Below are positions 8,036 to 15,657 of a stretch of 64,000 bases of DNA, in pieces. Made by a program: the position numbers and the translations under genes. Source of the stretch: Cylindrospermum sp. NIES-4074 (GTDB taxonomy: Bacteria; Cyanobacteriota; Cyanobacteriia; Cyanobacteriales; Nostocaceae); NCBI GenBank assembly GCA_003994795.1, contig AP018269.1, forward strand, positions 2,545,346 to 2,609,345, in the 5' to 3' direction. The stretch's first letter is position 1. Each line of letters begins with the position of its first letter. A model generated the notes under the pieces. That model saw nothing but the letters and a program-made list of their open reading frames with translations, searched no databases and was not told the DNA's origin.

Positions 8036-8644
8036 TTAACCTAACATCTCTTTAACTTTTTCCCGAAACTCTAACGCCGCATCTAGAGGATCTTCTGCAA
8101 TTGCATATTGCGCCAAGATTGTTAAATCCAAGTTTGGTAATAACTCGCTCTTTGCAACTTGTTCGTAACTGTCACCGCGCAGATGGTAAATTTTAAATTG
8201 ATTATTTTGGAAAAACCAAACTTCCTTAACACCTAATCTTTTATAAACTTCTAATTTATCAATTCCCCCACTCGTTATAATTACCTCAATCGCTAAATCA
8301 GGAAATTCTTTTTCTGTACCTATACAGTAAGATTCATCTGGTTCTACACCACCTTTTTTTGCTTGTTTGCGGAAAGTAGTAGAACCTAAAGGAAAATAAC
8401 GAATGCGTTTTTCTTGAAAGTAAGCTTCTAGCAAAGAACCAATAATTGTTTTATTGCGTTCATGCCGGTAATTTGGTGACACTAGTTCTATGACTCCATC
8501 TAAATATGTGACTCTATATTGTGGACTGTCACCTAAATCATTGAGTAAAGCTTCATAACTCTCCCAACTAACACCGGTGATTGTTTGCCGTTCTTCTGGA
8601 TCTTCTGCTTGTAGCAGTTCAGATAATTCTTGAAGTAATACCAT
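8036..8644 (-). CDS. Uma2 family endonuclease (DUF820)
   Basis: 203 residues from the ATG at 8644 (start MVLLQELSELLQ). An upstream in-frame start at 8695 would overlap the toxin gene and adds a non-homologous leader (MVKKIFPANSTKV), so I prefer the inner start, which has AAAGGT upstream. The family core shows the VSPNYRHERNKTIIGSLL helix, the catalytic Asp region in EPDESYCIG, and EVIITSGGIDKLEVYKRLGV with the catalytic Glu. The C-terminal strand is VKEVWFFQNNQFKIYHL. It is a PD-(D/E)xK-fold protein of unknown natural target. It sits just downstream of a toxin-antitoxin pair on the same strand, so it may share that transcript. Confidence 0.88.
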   Translation of the reverse strand: MVLLQELSELLQAEDPEERQTITGVSWESYEALLNDLGDSPQYRVTYLDGVIELVSPNYRHERNKTIIGSLLEAYFQEKRIRYFPLGSTTFRKQAKKGGVEPDESYCIGTEKEFPDLAIEVIITSGGIDKLEVYKRLGVKEVWFFQNNQFKIYHLRGDSYEQVAKSELLPNLDLTILAQYAIAEDPLDAALEFREKVKEMLG

Positions 8645-8669
8645 AGAAGTTATTATTACCTTTGTACTA

Positions 8670-8999
8670 TTAGCTGGAAATATCTTCTTCACCATCTGGT
8701 AATTGCTGTTTAACTCGCTCTTTCCAGTATCCAGGCTCTCGACTACAGTGCATAACTGCCAAAATCAAAATGGCATCATCCTCAATTGTGTAGAGAATTG
8801 CATAGGGAAATTTACGAGTTAAACAGCGGCGAATATATTCATCAATGATAGTCCAGCGTTTTGGTGATTCGACTATTTGGAAGATTGCTTCCTCAACGGC
8901 ATTAATAAATGCTTGTGCTATATCAACTCTACGTTCTGCGTAGAATTTGACAGCTTCAGCATATTCGGTTAGTGCTGCGGGGTGAAAAGCATACTTCAT
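8670..8999 (-). CDS. RelE/ParE family toxin
   Basis: 109 residues with the RelE/ParE layout. An N-terminal strand (MKYAFHPAALTEYAEAVKFY) leads into a helical hairpin (IAQAFINAVEEAIFQIVESP) and then C-terminal strands (CLTRKFPYAILYTIEDDAIL; LAVMHCSREPGYWKERV). The conserved Arg/Phe-Pro-Tyr strand is typical of ParE-like plasmid-stabilisation toxins. ParE members poison gyrase and RelE members cut mRNA on the ribosome; sequence alone does not decide which applies here. Its ATG overlaps the antitoxin stop by 4 bases (ATGA), the usual coupling of such operons. Confidence 0.88.
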   Translation of the reverse strand: MKYAFHPAALTEYAEAVKFYAERRVDIAQAFINAVEEAIFQIVESPKRWTIIDEYIRRCLTRKFPYAILYTIEDDAILILAVMHCSREPGYWKERVKQQLPDGEEDISS

Positions 9000-9226
9000 T
9001 GTTCCAAAAGTCGTCTAACCTGTGCTAACGCTTCCTCTCCGGGAATTGGCTGAACTACATGATTACGAACTTCATCCCGCCGTTTTTTGGCTTCCGTAGT
9101 CCAAAGCGTTTGAATATTTTCATCAACATCAAACTCAAGGCTTTCAATCAGCTTTTCTGCCAACAGCGCTCTTGACGCACTTGGTAAAGATAAAGCTTCT
9201 TTCATCAGTTGCTCAACTGATAGCAT
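8996..9226 (-). CDS. Addiction-module antitoxin component
   Basis: 76-residue acidic protein of the addiction-module component family (TIGR02574 type). It starts MLSVEQLMKEALSLPSASRA, followed by LLAEKLIESLE, an N-terminal helical segment common to this family. The C-terminal half contains the toxin-wrapping region ending EALAQVRRLLEQ. It lies directly upstream of the ParE/RelE-like toxin with a 4-base overlap. The antitoxin usually also autoregulates the operon; I did not find a clear operator palindrome in the short upstream gap. Confidence 0.85.
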   Translation of the reverse strand: MLSVEQLMKEALSLPSASRALLAEKLIESLEFDVDENIQTLWTTEAKKRRDEVRNHVVQPIPGEEALAQVRRLLEQ

Positions 9227-9299
9227 AATGGCTAAAAAAACGGGAACTGCTTACAGTTTAACAGTATTAAGCAGGGTGGGCAGTGCCCACCACAAATTA

Positions 9300-10535
9300 C
9301 TACACCTTAAATTTTTCGGTGATGCGCTTCATTGCTTCTTCGACATTTTCCCGGCTGTTAAATGCGGAAATGCGGAAGTAACCTTCACCCGCAGCACCAA
9401 AACCTGAGCCGGGTGTTCCGACTACATTTACGGTTTGCAGCAGCTTATCAAAAAATTCCCAACTGGATAAACCATTGGGAGTTTTTACCCAAACGTAAGG
9501 TGCATTTACACCGCCGTAAACTGATAAACCGATGGCTGTTAATTGCTCCCGAATGATTTTGGCGTTTTCTAAATAGAAGCTAACTAAGGCTTTGATTTGC
9601 GCTTGTCCTTCCTCGGAGTAAACCGCTTCAGCACCGCGTTGCACGATGTAGGAGACGCCGTTAAATTTGGTAGACTGGCGGCGGTTCCAGAGTTTCCACA
9701 GTTCTACGTCGGAACCATCAGCGGCTTTGGCTGTGAGTGTTTTGGGGACGACGCTTAAGGCGCAGCGGGTACCTGTAAAGCCGGCATTTTTGGAGAAAGA
9801 GCGAAATTCGATCGCACAATCTCTTGCACCTTCAATCTCGTAAATCGAGTGGGGAAGGGAAGAATCGGTGATATAAGCTTCGTAAGCAGCATCAAAAAAG
9901 ATGATTGAACCGTTGGCTTTTGCGTAATCTACCCAAGCTTTTAGGTGTTCCTTGGTGGCAGTTGCGCCAGTGGGGTTATTGGGGAAGCAGAGATAAATTA
10001 AATCAACTTTCTGGGAGGGAATCTCAGCGGTGAAGTTGTTTTCAGCGGTGACAGGTAAATAAACTAAACCTTCAAACTCACCTTTATCATTAGCTATGCC
10101 AGTGTTTCCCGCCATGACGTTAGTATCCACATACACGGGATAAACTGGGTCAGTAACGGCGATCGCATTATCATGACCAAAAATATCAAGAATATTGCCG
10201 TTATCGCACTTGGAACCGTCGGAAATGAAGATTTCATCAGCTTCTATTGCTGCGCCGCGTGCTTGGAAATCGTGAGCGGCGATTTTCTCCCGTAGCCAGC
10301 CGTAACCTTGTTCTGGGCCGTATCCTTTGAAAGTTGTGCGATCGCCCATTTCTTCCACAGCTTTAATCATAGCTGTGCGGCAAGCTTCTGGCAAAGGTTC
10401 GGTAACATCCCCAATCCCCAACCGGATGATTTTAGCATCAGGATTGGCTTGTGCAAAGGCATTCACCCGGCGACCAATTTCGGGAAATAGATAACCGGCT
10501 TTTAGCTTCAGGTAGTTGTCGTTAATAGTTGCCAT
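9300..10535 (-). CDS. dapL: LL-diaminopimelate aminotransferase
   Basis: 411 residues from the ATG at 10535 ([20 protein letters not shown]). An upstream start at 10562 adds nine residues absent from the family. DapL converts tetrahydrodipicolinate directly to LL-diaminopimelate with glutamate as amino donor, the lysine/peptidoglycan route used by cyanobacteria, plants and chlamydiae. Fold-type I PLP motifs are [12 protein letters not shown] (substrate arm), [15 protein letters not shown] (about 190), [10 protein letters not shown] (PLP-binding Asp/Tyr) and [15 protein letters not shown] with the Schiff-base Lys near 247. [16 protein letters not shown] near the end carries the conserved Arg. 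It is cytoplasmic and transcribed alone. Confidence 0.96.
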   Translation of the reverse strand: MATINDNYLKLKAGYLFPEIGRRVNAFAQANPDAKIIRLGIGDVTEPLPEACRTAMIKAVEEMGDRTTFKGYGPEQGYGWLREKIAAHDFQARGAAIEADEIFISDGSKCDNGNILDIFGHDNAIAVTDPVYPVYVDTNVMAGNTGIANDKGEFEGLVYLPVTAENNFTAEIPSQKVDLIYLCFPNNPTGATATKEHLKAWVDYAKANGSIIFFDAAYEAYITDSSLPHSIYEIEGARDCAIEFRSFSKNAGFTGTRCALSVVPKTLTAKAADGSDVELWKLWNRRQSTKFNGVSYIVQRGAEAVYSEEGQAQIKALVSFYLENAKIIREQLTAIGLSVYGGVNAPYVWVKTPNGLSSWEFFDKLLQTVNVVGTPGSGFGAAGEGYFRISAFNSRENVEEAMKRITEKFKV

Positions 10536-10643
10536 AGTAGACTTAATGAAAAACGCCCTCAAACAGCTTACTGCTAGTTTGATGTCTGCGATAGCTTTGT
10601 TGCCCTTGCTGATGTTAGATTATTTTGGGTATATACAAAAAAT

Positions 10644-10675
10644 AAGTCGCCACAGGCATTTCCCTGTAACGACTT
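10644..10675 (-). terminator. Rho-independent terminator of the PEP-CTERM gene
   Basis: AAGTCG-(CC)ACAGG-CATTT-CCCTGT(AA)-CGACTT forms a long stem. On the minus strand it is followed by ATTTTTTG, so it terminates the gene at 10716-11378, whose stop is 41 bases upstream. Confidence 0.75.
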
Positions 10676-10715
10676 GAAAATTGACTATTACTGCAAATTT
10701 GTCAGCATTGAGCTA

Positions 10716-11378
10716 TTAATTAGCAACACGACGGCGACGTGTAAAAACCATACCAGTTGCTACTAGACCCAGACCAACGAGTGCAGTGGGTTCAGGAACG
10801 TAAGTGATGGGGGGAGTTTTTGGCTTGTTAGAGACGTACAATGAGGCATGAGATAATCCCTGTGCTTTGCCTTGGCCATTTACAGAAACACCAATGGTAT
10901 TAAATATTCCTGTTAAACCTTTGGAGAAGTCATAATCTTTAAACAGATAAGCACTGTAAGAAGTGGATGCCTTAAAGCTAACTACGAAAGTGTTACTGGA
11001 CAATGGTTGTTTCAGACTCCAAGCGCCGGTGGTGGAACCGTTGGCTGCTAGAAGAAAATTATTGGCTTGATCCGATTTGCCAAGTAAACTCCAATCTACA
11101 CCAGCACCAACAATATCGCTAAACAGACCACCATCCAATTGTGCCTCTAATGCAGTTGTATCATTGCCACTAAAAGCTCCCTTGCAAGCTGTAGCCGCAA
11201 CGCCTCCCAGTGAAACGTTGGTAATGCTACAATTTACGGCAGCGTGTGCAGGTGCAGCAGCCAGTGTGGTGACAACACCTGTAGTTAACAAAGCAGAAGC
11301 GAGAAAAGTAGAGAATTTAGTTTTCATTTTATTTTGGCTGTGCTGAGCTAGCATTTTAATAGTCTGTGAGCGTTTCAT
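10716..11378 (-). CDS. PEP-CTERM sorting-domain exported protein
   Basis: 220 residues. The N-terminal export signal includes FLASALLTTGVVTTLAAAPA followed by AHA-type cleavage. The C-terminus has the full PEP-CTERM tripartite signal: VPEP, a hydrophobic stretch (TALVGLGLVATGMVF) and a basic tail (TRRRRVAN). PEP-CTERM proteins are processed by an exosortase and released to the surface or exopolysaccharide; no exosortase gene is in this window. The Ser/Thr/Gly-rich middle (about 40-190) has no recognisable domain. The start at 11378 has AGGGAA at a suitable distance; an inner ATG at 11327 (MKTKFSTF) gives a more conventional signal peptide but lacks a ribosome site. Confidence 0.85.
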   Translation of the reverse strand: MKRSQTIKMLAQHSQNKMKTKFSTFLASALLTTGVVTTLAAAPAHAAVNCSITNVSLGGVAATACKGAFSGNDTTALEAQLDGGLFSDIVGAGVDWSLLGKSDQANNFLLAANGSTTGAWSLKQPLSSNTFVVSFKASTSYSAYLFKDYDFSKGLTGIFNTIGVSVNGQGKAQGLSHASLYVSNKPKTPPITYVPEPTALVGLGLVATGMVFTRRRRVAN

Positions 11379-11927
11379 AGCTTTTTCCCTTAATGCAAAC
11401 TATCATACGACCGATTGCGGCAAAGTATAAAGGGGGATAGTAGCATTTTTACTATCTCTTTAATAAAGTGTGGGTGAATTTGAGGTGGGGTTAAAGACAA
11501 TACCAGGTCGTCTTCAAATTTCGCTGCTGGAAATTGCTAATATTTTTCTCTATCCAATGCGCTAAAGTCGTTGACTGGCAAGGATGATAGACAATATTTG
11601 TTCTTAGGTTGATAGTCTAGATAACTAACGCCTTGATTTATGAAGGCGTTGGGATGAATGTAATAATTAAGTACCTAAGCAATGTTAAGTACGTTTACGT
11701 ATATATTTCCCAATGGCGATCGCTCAATTTATAATGTGTGAAGTTGCGATCCGGCGATTTCAAATTATTTGTGAACATCAGGCTTCCCGACTTTTCTATC
11801 AAGTCGGGTATCTGAAAGGCTTAGACTAATAATTTTGAATCAAGCCACTACTGAGGAGATAAAAAATCAGCTTCATCATATCTAAACAGCCAGAAATATT
11901 GGATACGTTACTGACGCACCGGATTGA
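11379..11927. other. Intergenic region with two hairpins
   Basis: These 549 bases hold no credible gene. The hairpin AACGCCTT-GATTTATG-AAGGCGTT lies at 11628-11651 and CCCGACTT-TTCTATC-AAGTCGGG at 11786-11808. The second may end transcription of the minus-strand gene starting at 12434. The rest presumably holds the PEP-CTERM gene promoter. Confidence 0.5.
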
Positions 11928-12434
11928 TTATTTATAAGCTTCTATAAATTTATTGATGGTATAGATATCATGTCGGACATCTTGAGCATTGACATAATCT
12001 TTGTGAATTGGGATAGTCTTTTGAGATTTCAAAATCAAAAGAGGAAGGCCAACAGTCCCCAAGCGTTGTTGACGTTCTTCAATGTCAGCACGCAGAATAT
12101 CCGCGAATGAATACTTTATAATTTTGCTGGTGCGTAAACCTTTGTACTCTATAACTACCTGATTAATCTTCTTGTAGAAACTACAAGTAACCGCAGGAGT
12201 TGAGAATTCAGAAATTGCCACAGCCATTAAAAAAATCAGAAATCCACCGTAACTTAAATGGCTTTCCCATCTTTGTTGGCTTACAAAAGCTGGGATAAAA
12301 AATACTTTATATAGATAAAGACTCAGTTGATAAAATAGGAAAACAAATAACAACGCTGTTAACCACCAATTCCTGATTCTCGCTGGCTGGTGCTTCATTA
12401 CCAGTTTATCGTCAGTTAGGATCAAAATCTGCAT
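11928..12434 (-). CDS. Two-TM membrane protein with cytosolic beta domain
   Basis: 168 residues with two membrane segments (WWLTALLFVFLFYQLSLYLY, about 23-42, and YGGFLIFLMAVAISEF, about 63-78). They are followed by a beta-rich soluble part (VIEYKGLRTSKIIKYSFADI, LPLLILKSQKTIPI) that resembles the bacterial PH-like domains of small membrane proteins. No catalytic motif is visible. AAGG lies 8 bases before the ATG at 12434; an inner ATG at 12398 is also possible. It is divergent from the glycosyltransferase gene with only 35 bases between, so the promoters must overlap. Function unknown. Confidence 0.65.
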   Translation of the reverse strand: MQILILTDDKLVMKHQPARIRNWWLTALLFVFLFYQLSLYLYKVFFIPAFVSQQRWESHLSYGGFLIFLMAVAISEFSTPAVTCSFYKKINQVVIEYKGLRTSKIIKYSFADILRADIEERQQRLGTVGLPLLILKSQKTIPIHKDYVNAQDVRHDIYTINKFIEAYK

Positions 12435-12469
12435 TACGACCTTGCCAAATCAGGATTTCAGGAAATATC

Positions 12470-13180
12470 ATGAGTCAGAATCTTGACGCTGCGATAATTT
12501 CGATTATTATTCCGACACTAAATGAAGCGGAAAACATCAAAAATGCGATCGCATCTACTCAACCCAGCACTAATATAGAAATCATTGTAGTTGATGGTGG
12601 CTCAATCGATGACACTGTAGAAATTACACAAAAGCTAAGTGTAAAATTTATTTATTCATCTCCTGGTCGTGCTGGACAAATGAACGCCGGTGCTGCGGCT
12701 GCAAGCGGTGAAATCCTGTTGTTTCTCCATGCAGATAGCCGTTTACCCACTGGATTTGATGTCATGATTCGCACTACGCTACAACAGCCAGGAATTGTTG
12801 CTGGTGCCTTTAACTTGCGAATAGATGCGTCACTTTGGGGTTTGCGGTTGGTGGAATGGGGAGTGAAATGGCGATCGCATTTTTGGCAAATGCCCTACGG
12901 CGACCAAGGTATATTTTTAACTAAAAAAATATTTCAGCAAGTTGGGAATTTTCCTGAATTGCCCATCATGGAAGACTTTGAACTCATCCGGCGTTTAAAA
13001 AGCTTAGGCAAAATTGCTCTAATCTCCGTTCCCGTTATTACTTCAGCCCGGAGATGGTTGCAAAAAGGAGTTTTTCCCACTACCTTTTTAAATCAGATAG
13101 TGATTATAGCTTATTTACTCGGTGTTTCACCCCAGCGAATTCGGAGTTGGTATCGTCGGGAAAAATTCAGGAAAATTTAA
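12470..13180 (+). CDS. TIGR04283 family glycosyltransferase
   Basis: 236-residue family-2 glycosyltransferase. It has the nucleotide-sugar fold start IISIIIPTLNEAENI, the metal-binding region VVDGGSIDDTVEI, and SPGRAGQMNAGAAAASGEIL followed by FLHADSRLP. That Ala/Asn-rich block is characteristic of the TIGR04283 group, annotated as arsenosugar-biosynthesis associated. The acceptor-side motif is MPYGDQGIFL and MEDFELIRRLK supplies the catalytic Asp/Glu. The C-terminal part (TTFLNQIVIIAYLLGVSP) is hydrophobic and probably membrane-bound. It is followed after 33 bases by a TVP38 gene, so an operon is likely. Neither arsM nor arsS is in the window, so the arsenic link is by family only. Confidence 0.9.
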   Translation: MSQNLDAAIISIIIPTLNEAENIKNAIASTQPSTNIEIIVVDGGSIDDTVEITQKLSVKFIYSSPGRAGQMNAGAAAASGEILLFLHADSRLPTGFDVMIRTTLQQPGIVAGAFNLRIDASLWGLRLVEWGVKWRSHFWQMPYGDQGIFLTKKIFQQVGNFPELPIMEDFELIRRLKSLGKIALISVPVITSARRWLQKGVFPTTFLNQIVIIAYLLGVSPQRIRSWYRREKFRKI

Positions 13181-13213
13181 GCTGGTTCTCATTTAAGTTG
13201 GGTATTTTGGTAA

Positions 13214-13993
13214 TTGGTAAAAACTCAAATTAATCTCATGCTACCAAAGCAGAAACCTCCATTAAATAGCAAGCTCAAATTAATAATATTCACTTTCCTG
13301 ACCATTACCCTAATCATTGCCACTAAATATGTAAACTTTCAAGAAATTTTACAAGCCTCTGTTATTTGGGTTAATAGTCTTGGTTATTTAGGGCCAATCG
13401 CTTTCATAATTATCTATAATTTAGCAACATTACTATTTATCCCTGGTTCCCTGCTGACATTAAAAGGGGGTTATTTATTTGGCTTATTTTGGGGTTCTAT
13501 TTACGTATTAATTGCCGCAATTATCGGCGCAACTATTGCTTTTATTATTGGACGCTACCTCTCAAGAGATTGGATTTCTCGACAACTTGACAAGCATCCT
13601 AAATTTAAAGCAATTGATGCCGCAGTTGCTAGACAAGGCTGGAAAATTGTGTTATTGACACGCCTTTCTCCTCTCTTCCCCTTCAACTTATTAAATTATG
13701 CATTTGGGGTGACGCAAGTTTCCCTAAAAGACTATATATTGGGTTCTATCGGCATTGTGCCTGGAACTGTAATGTACGTTTATATTGGTTCCCTTGCTGG
13801 TAATATTGCCATGATTAACACACCACATCAACCAACCAACCCAGAAACGCAAATTTGGCAATGGATAATGCAAGGAGTAGGACTAATAGCGACAATTGTG
13901 GTAACTATTTATATCACAAAAATTGCTCAAAAAGCTTTAAATCAAAGCATAGAAACAGCAGTAGTTTTTGAGAATCCCAAGAATAAAAAATAA
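13214..13993 (+). CDS. TVP38/TMEM64 (DedA-type) membrane protein
   Basis: 259 residues from a TTG at 13214; the ATG at 13238 (251 residues) is an equally possible start. The VTT/SNARE-associated domain is clear: FIPGSLLTLKGGYLFGLFWG, IAAIIGATIAFIIGRYLSRD, LTRLSPLFPFNLLNYAFGVT and GIVPGTVMYVYIGSLAGN. DedA/TVP38 proteins form re-entrant-hairpin membrane folds and are linked to lipid scrambling or flippase functions. The LTRLSPxFPFNLLNY block carries the conserved Arg. It is closely similar to the product of 14699-15448, so a local duplication separated by one gene is evident. Probably cotranscribed with the glycosyltransferase. Confidence 0.9.
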   Translation: MVKTQINLMLPKQKPPLNSKLKLIIFTFLTITLIIATKYVNFQEILQASVIWVNSLGYLGPIAFIIIYNLATLLFIPGSLLTLKGGYLFGLFWGSIYVLIAAIIGATIAFIIGRYLSRDWISRQLDKHPKFKAIDAAVARQGWKIVLLTRLSPLFPFNLLNYAFGVTQVSLKDYILGSIGIVPGTVMYVYIGSLAGNIAMINTPHQPTNPETQIWQWIMQGVGLIATIVVTIYITKIAQKALNQSIETAVVFENPKNKK

Positions 13994-13994
13994 T

Positions 13995-14663
13995 TTAACT
14001 AATTGTTCGCCGCTGTTTTAGCAACCATAATAAACCGAACCCGGTAAGCGTAGCATAAATAACTAAACCTCCCACTAACAGAAAAGTTTCAAAATGAAAT
14101 TTCCCGGCGATATAGAAAGATATATCACGCACAAAGTATAATAACAAAAAGCTTAGTGCCATACTTAATGAACTTACCGAAACCCAGACAAAAGAAACTT
14201 TTTTCCATCGAGAATCTTGAGGAAATTGAGCGATTAGTGCAAACCATTGTAAGATTCCGGCAATAGTTCCAATTACTAAACCACTCATAATGCTTTGCCC
14301 AAAATTTTCTATCTCTGTCATGTCTTGATTATTTCCTGTGTACCTGCTGTGAAAGAAAAAATTCAAACCAAAAGCGCCAGAGATGATACTTGCTGTTATC
14401 CAGTAACGAATTCGCGGAAAATATTTTTTGAGTATTGATGCTTGTGAGATGCCGATAATTCCCCCAGCGAAAGCTCCCCCTAGAAGTGAACCCACGAAAT
14501 TACCTGTTGGATTAGGTTGTAAAATGCCGATAGGGCCAGGAGGGGTCAATAACGCAATAATAAATCCTCCAAAACTACCAGATAATAAACCACCCAAAGC
14601 ACTTACTATTGTTACAGGTATCCATAGCCACAAAAAATTACCGATTTTAGCAGAGTGTTTCAT
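13995..14663 (-). CDS. Polytopic membrane protein, unknown
   Basis: 222 residues from the ATG at 14663 (MKHSAKIGNFLWLWIPVTIV); an upstream ATG at 14678 adds five residues. It has about six hydrophobic segments, several Gly-rich (SALGGLLSGSFGGFIIALL, GSLLGGAFAGGIIGISQASI, GLVIGTIAGILQWFAL). The alternating Gly-rich helices and ILQWFAL pattern resemble cyanobacterial small membrane proteins without known function. It converges with the 13214 gene (1 base between stops) and diverges from 14699 by 35 bases. It thus splits the two TVP38 genes and may have been inserted there. Confidence 0.7.
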   Translation of the reverse strand: MKHSAKIGNFLWLWIPVTIVSALGGLLSGSFGGFIIALLTPPGPIGILQPNPTGNFVGSLLGGAFAGGIIGISQASILKKYFPRIRYWITASIISGAFGLNFFFHSRYTGNNQDMTEIENFGQSIMSGLVIGTIAGILQWFALIAQFPQDSRWKKVSFVWVSVSSLSMALSFLLLYFVRDISFYIAGKFHFETFLLVGGLVIYATLTGFGLLWLLKQRRTIS

Positions 14664-14698
14664 AAAATTAATTTCCAAAAAATTTATCCTGAAAAATT

Positions 14699-15448
14699 AT
14701 GACAAATTTATTTCTTGACAAAGTATTGAGTAAAGTTTTCCGATTGAGTATCTTTACATTATTTATAAACCTAGCTTTTTTATTAAATACAAACTTTGCT
14801 TGGGCGCAAGAATCTGTAAATCCAAATTCTTTTAATCCTCAAGGGATTTTACGGAATGCTTTGCAATGGATTGATGGATTAGGTACATTGGGAGCGATTG
14901 CCTTTATCACCATTTATATTATTGCAACTGTGGCTTTTTTACCAGGCTCAATTCTGACTTTGGGTGCTGGTGTTGTTTTTGGAGTCCTCTGGGGTTCTAT
15001 TTACGTGTTTATCGGTGCAACTCTCGGCGCTACGGCGGCGTTTTTGGTAGGACGTTATCTAGCTAGAGGTTGGGTGTCGCGTAAAATAGCAGGTAACAAA
15101 AAATTTACCGCTATTGACCAAGCTGTAGGGAGAGAAGGATTAAAAATTGTTTTGTTAACGCGACTTTCCCCCATATTTCCCTTCAACTTATTAAACTACG
15201 CTTTGGGAATTACAGGAGTTTCTCTCAAAGACTTTTTTATAGGTTCTGTAGGGATGCTTCCCGGAACAATTATGTATGTTTACATTGGTTCTTTAGCTGG
15301 GAATTTAGCGATGATAGGGACAGAAACTCAACCTACCAACCCCACTTTACAATGGGTAATTCGCATTTTGGGTTTTATAGCGACAGTCGCTGTCACAATT
15401 TATGTTACCCGTGTGGCGCAAAAAGCATTAGAACAGGAAGTTTTATAA
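14699..15448 (+). CDS. TVP38/TMEM64 (DedA-type) membrane protein, second copy
   Basis: 249 residues. It starts with a signal-like hydrophobic segment (LSIFTLFINLAFLLNTNFAW, AQ) absent from the copy at 13214, then the same VTT core: FLPGSILTLGAGVVFGVLWG, IGATLGATAAFLVGRYLARG, LTRLSPIFPFNLLNYALGIT and GMLPGTIMYVYIGSLAGN. It is an inner or thylakoid membrane protein with re-entrant loops, inferred to act in lipid or solute movement. It is followed by a hairpin terminator and then, after 209 bases, by the MerA-like flavoprotein. TVP38 genes often neighbour such flavoproteins. Confidence 0.92.
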   Translation: MTNLFLDKVLSKVFRLSIFTLFINLAFLLNTNFAWAQESVNPNSFNPQGILRNALQWIDGLGTLGAIAFITIYIIATVAFLPGSILTLGAGVVFGVLWGSIYVFIGATLGATAAFLVGRYLARGWVSRKIAGNKKFTAIDQAVGREGLKIVLLTRLSPIFPFNLLNYALGITGVSLKDFFIGSVGMLPGTIMYVYIGSLAGNLAMIGTETQPTNPTLQWVIRILGFIATVAVTIYVTRVAQKALEQEVL

Positions 15449-15461
15449 ACATTCTCCCGTA

Positions 15462-15482
15462 GAACAGGCGTCTCGCCTGTTC
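15462..15482 (+). terminator. Hairpin after the second TVP38 gene
   Basis: GAACAGGCG-TCT-CGCCTGTTC is a perfect 9-bp stem, 14 bases after the stop. This palindrome is also a common dispersed repeat of Nostoc-type genomes. The following bases (ACCATTATTT) are only moderately T-rich. Confidence 0.6.
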
Positions 15483-15657
15483 ACCATTATTTATAAATAT
15501 TTTATTTGAGGAAATGTCAATTATCAAACCGACAAAATATTTCCCAGGCTATATTTTTATTAAAGACAAGCTTTTCCATTTGGATTTTTCTTGGTAAATA
15601 AACTGAAGACTAGGATAAAAAACATAATTCATACTTCACCCAAAAGAGGTAAAACTA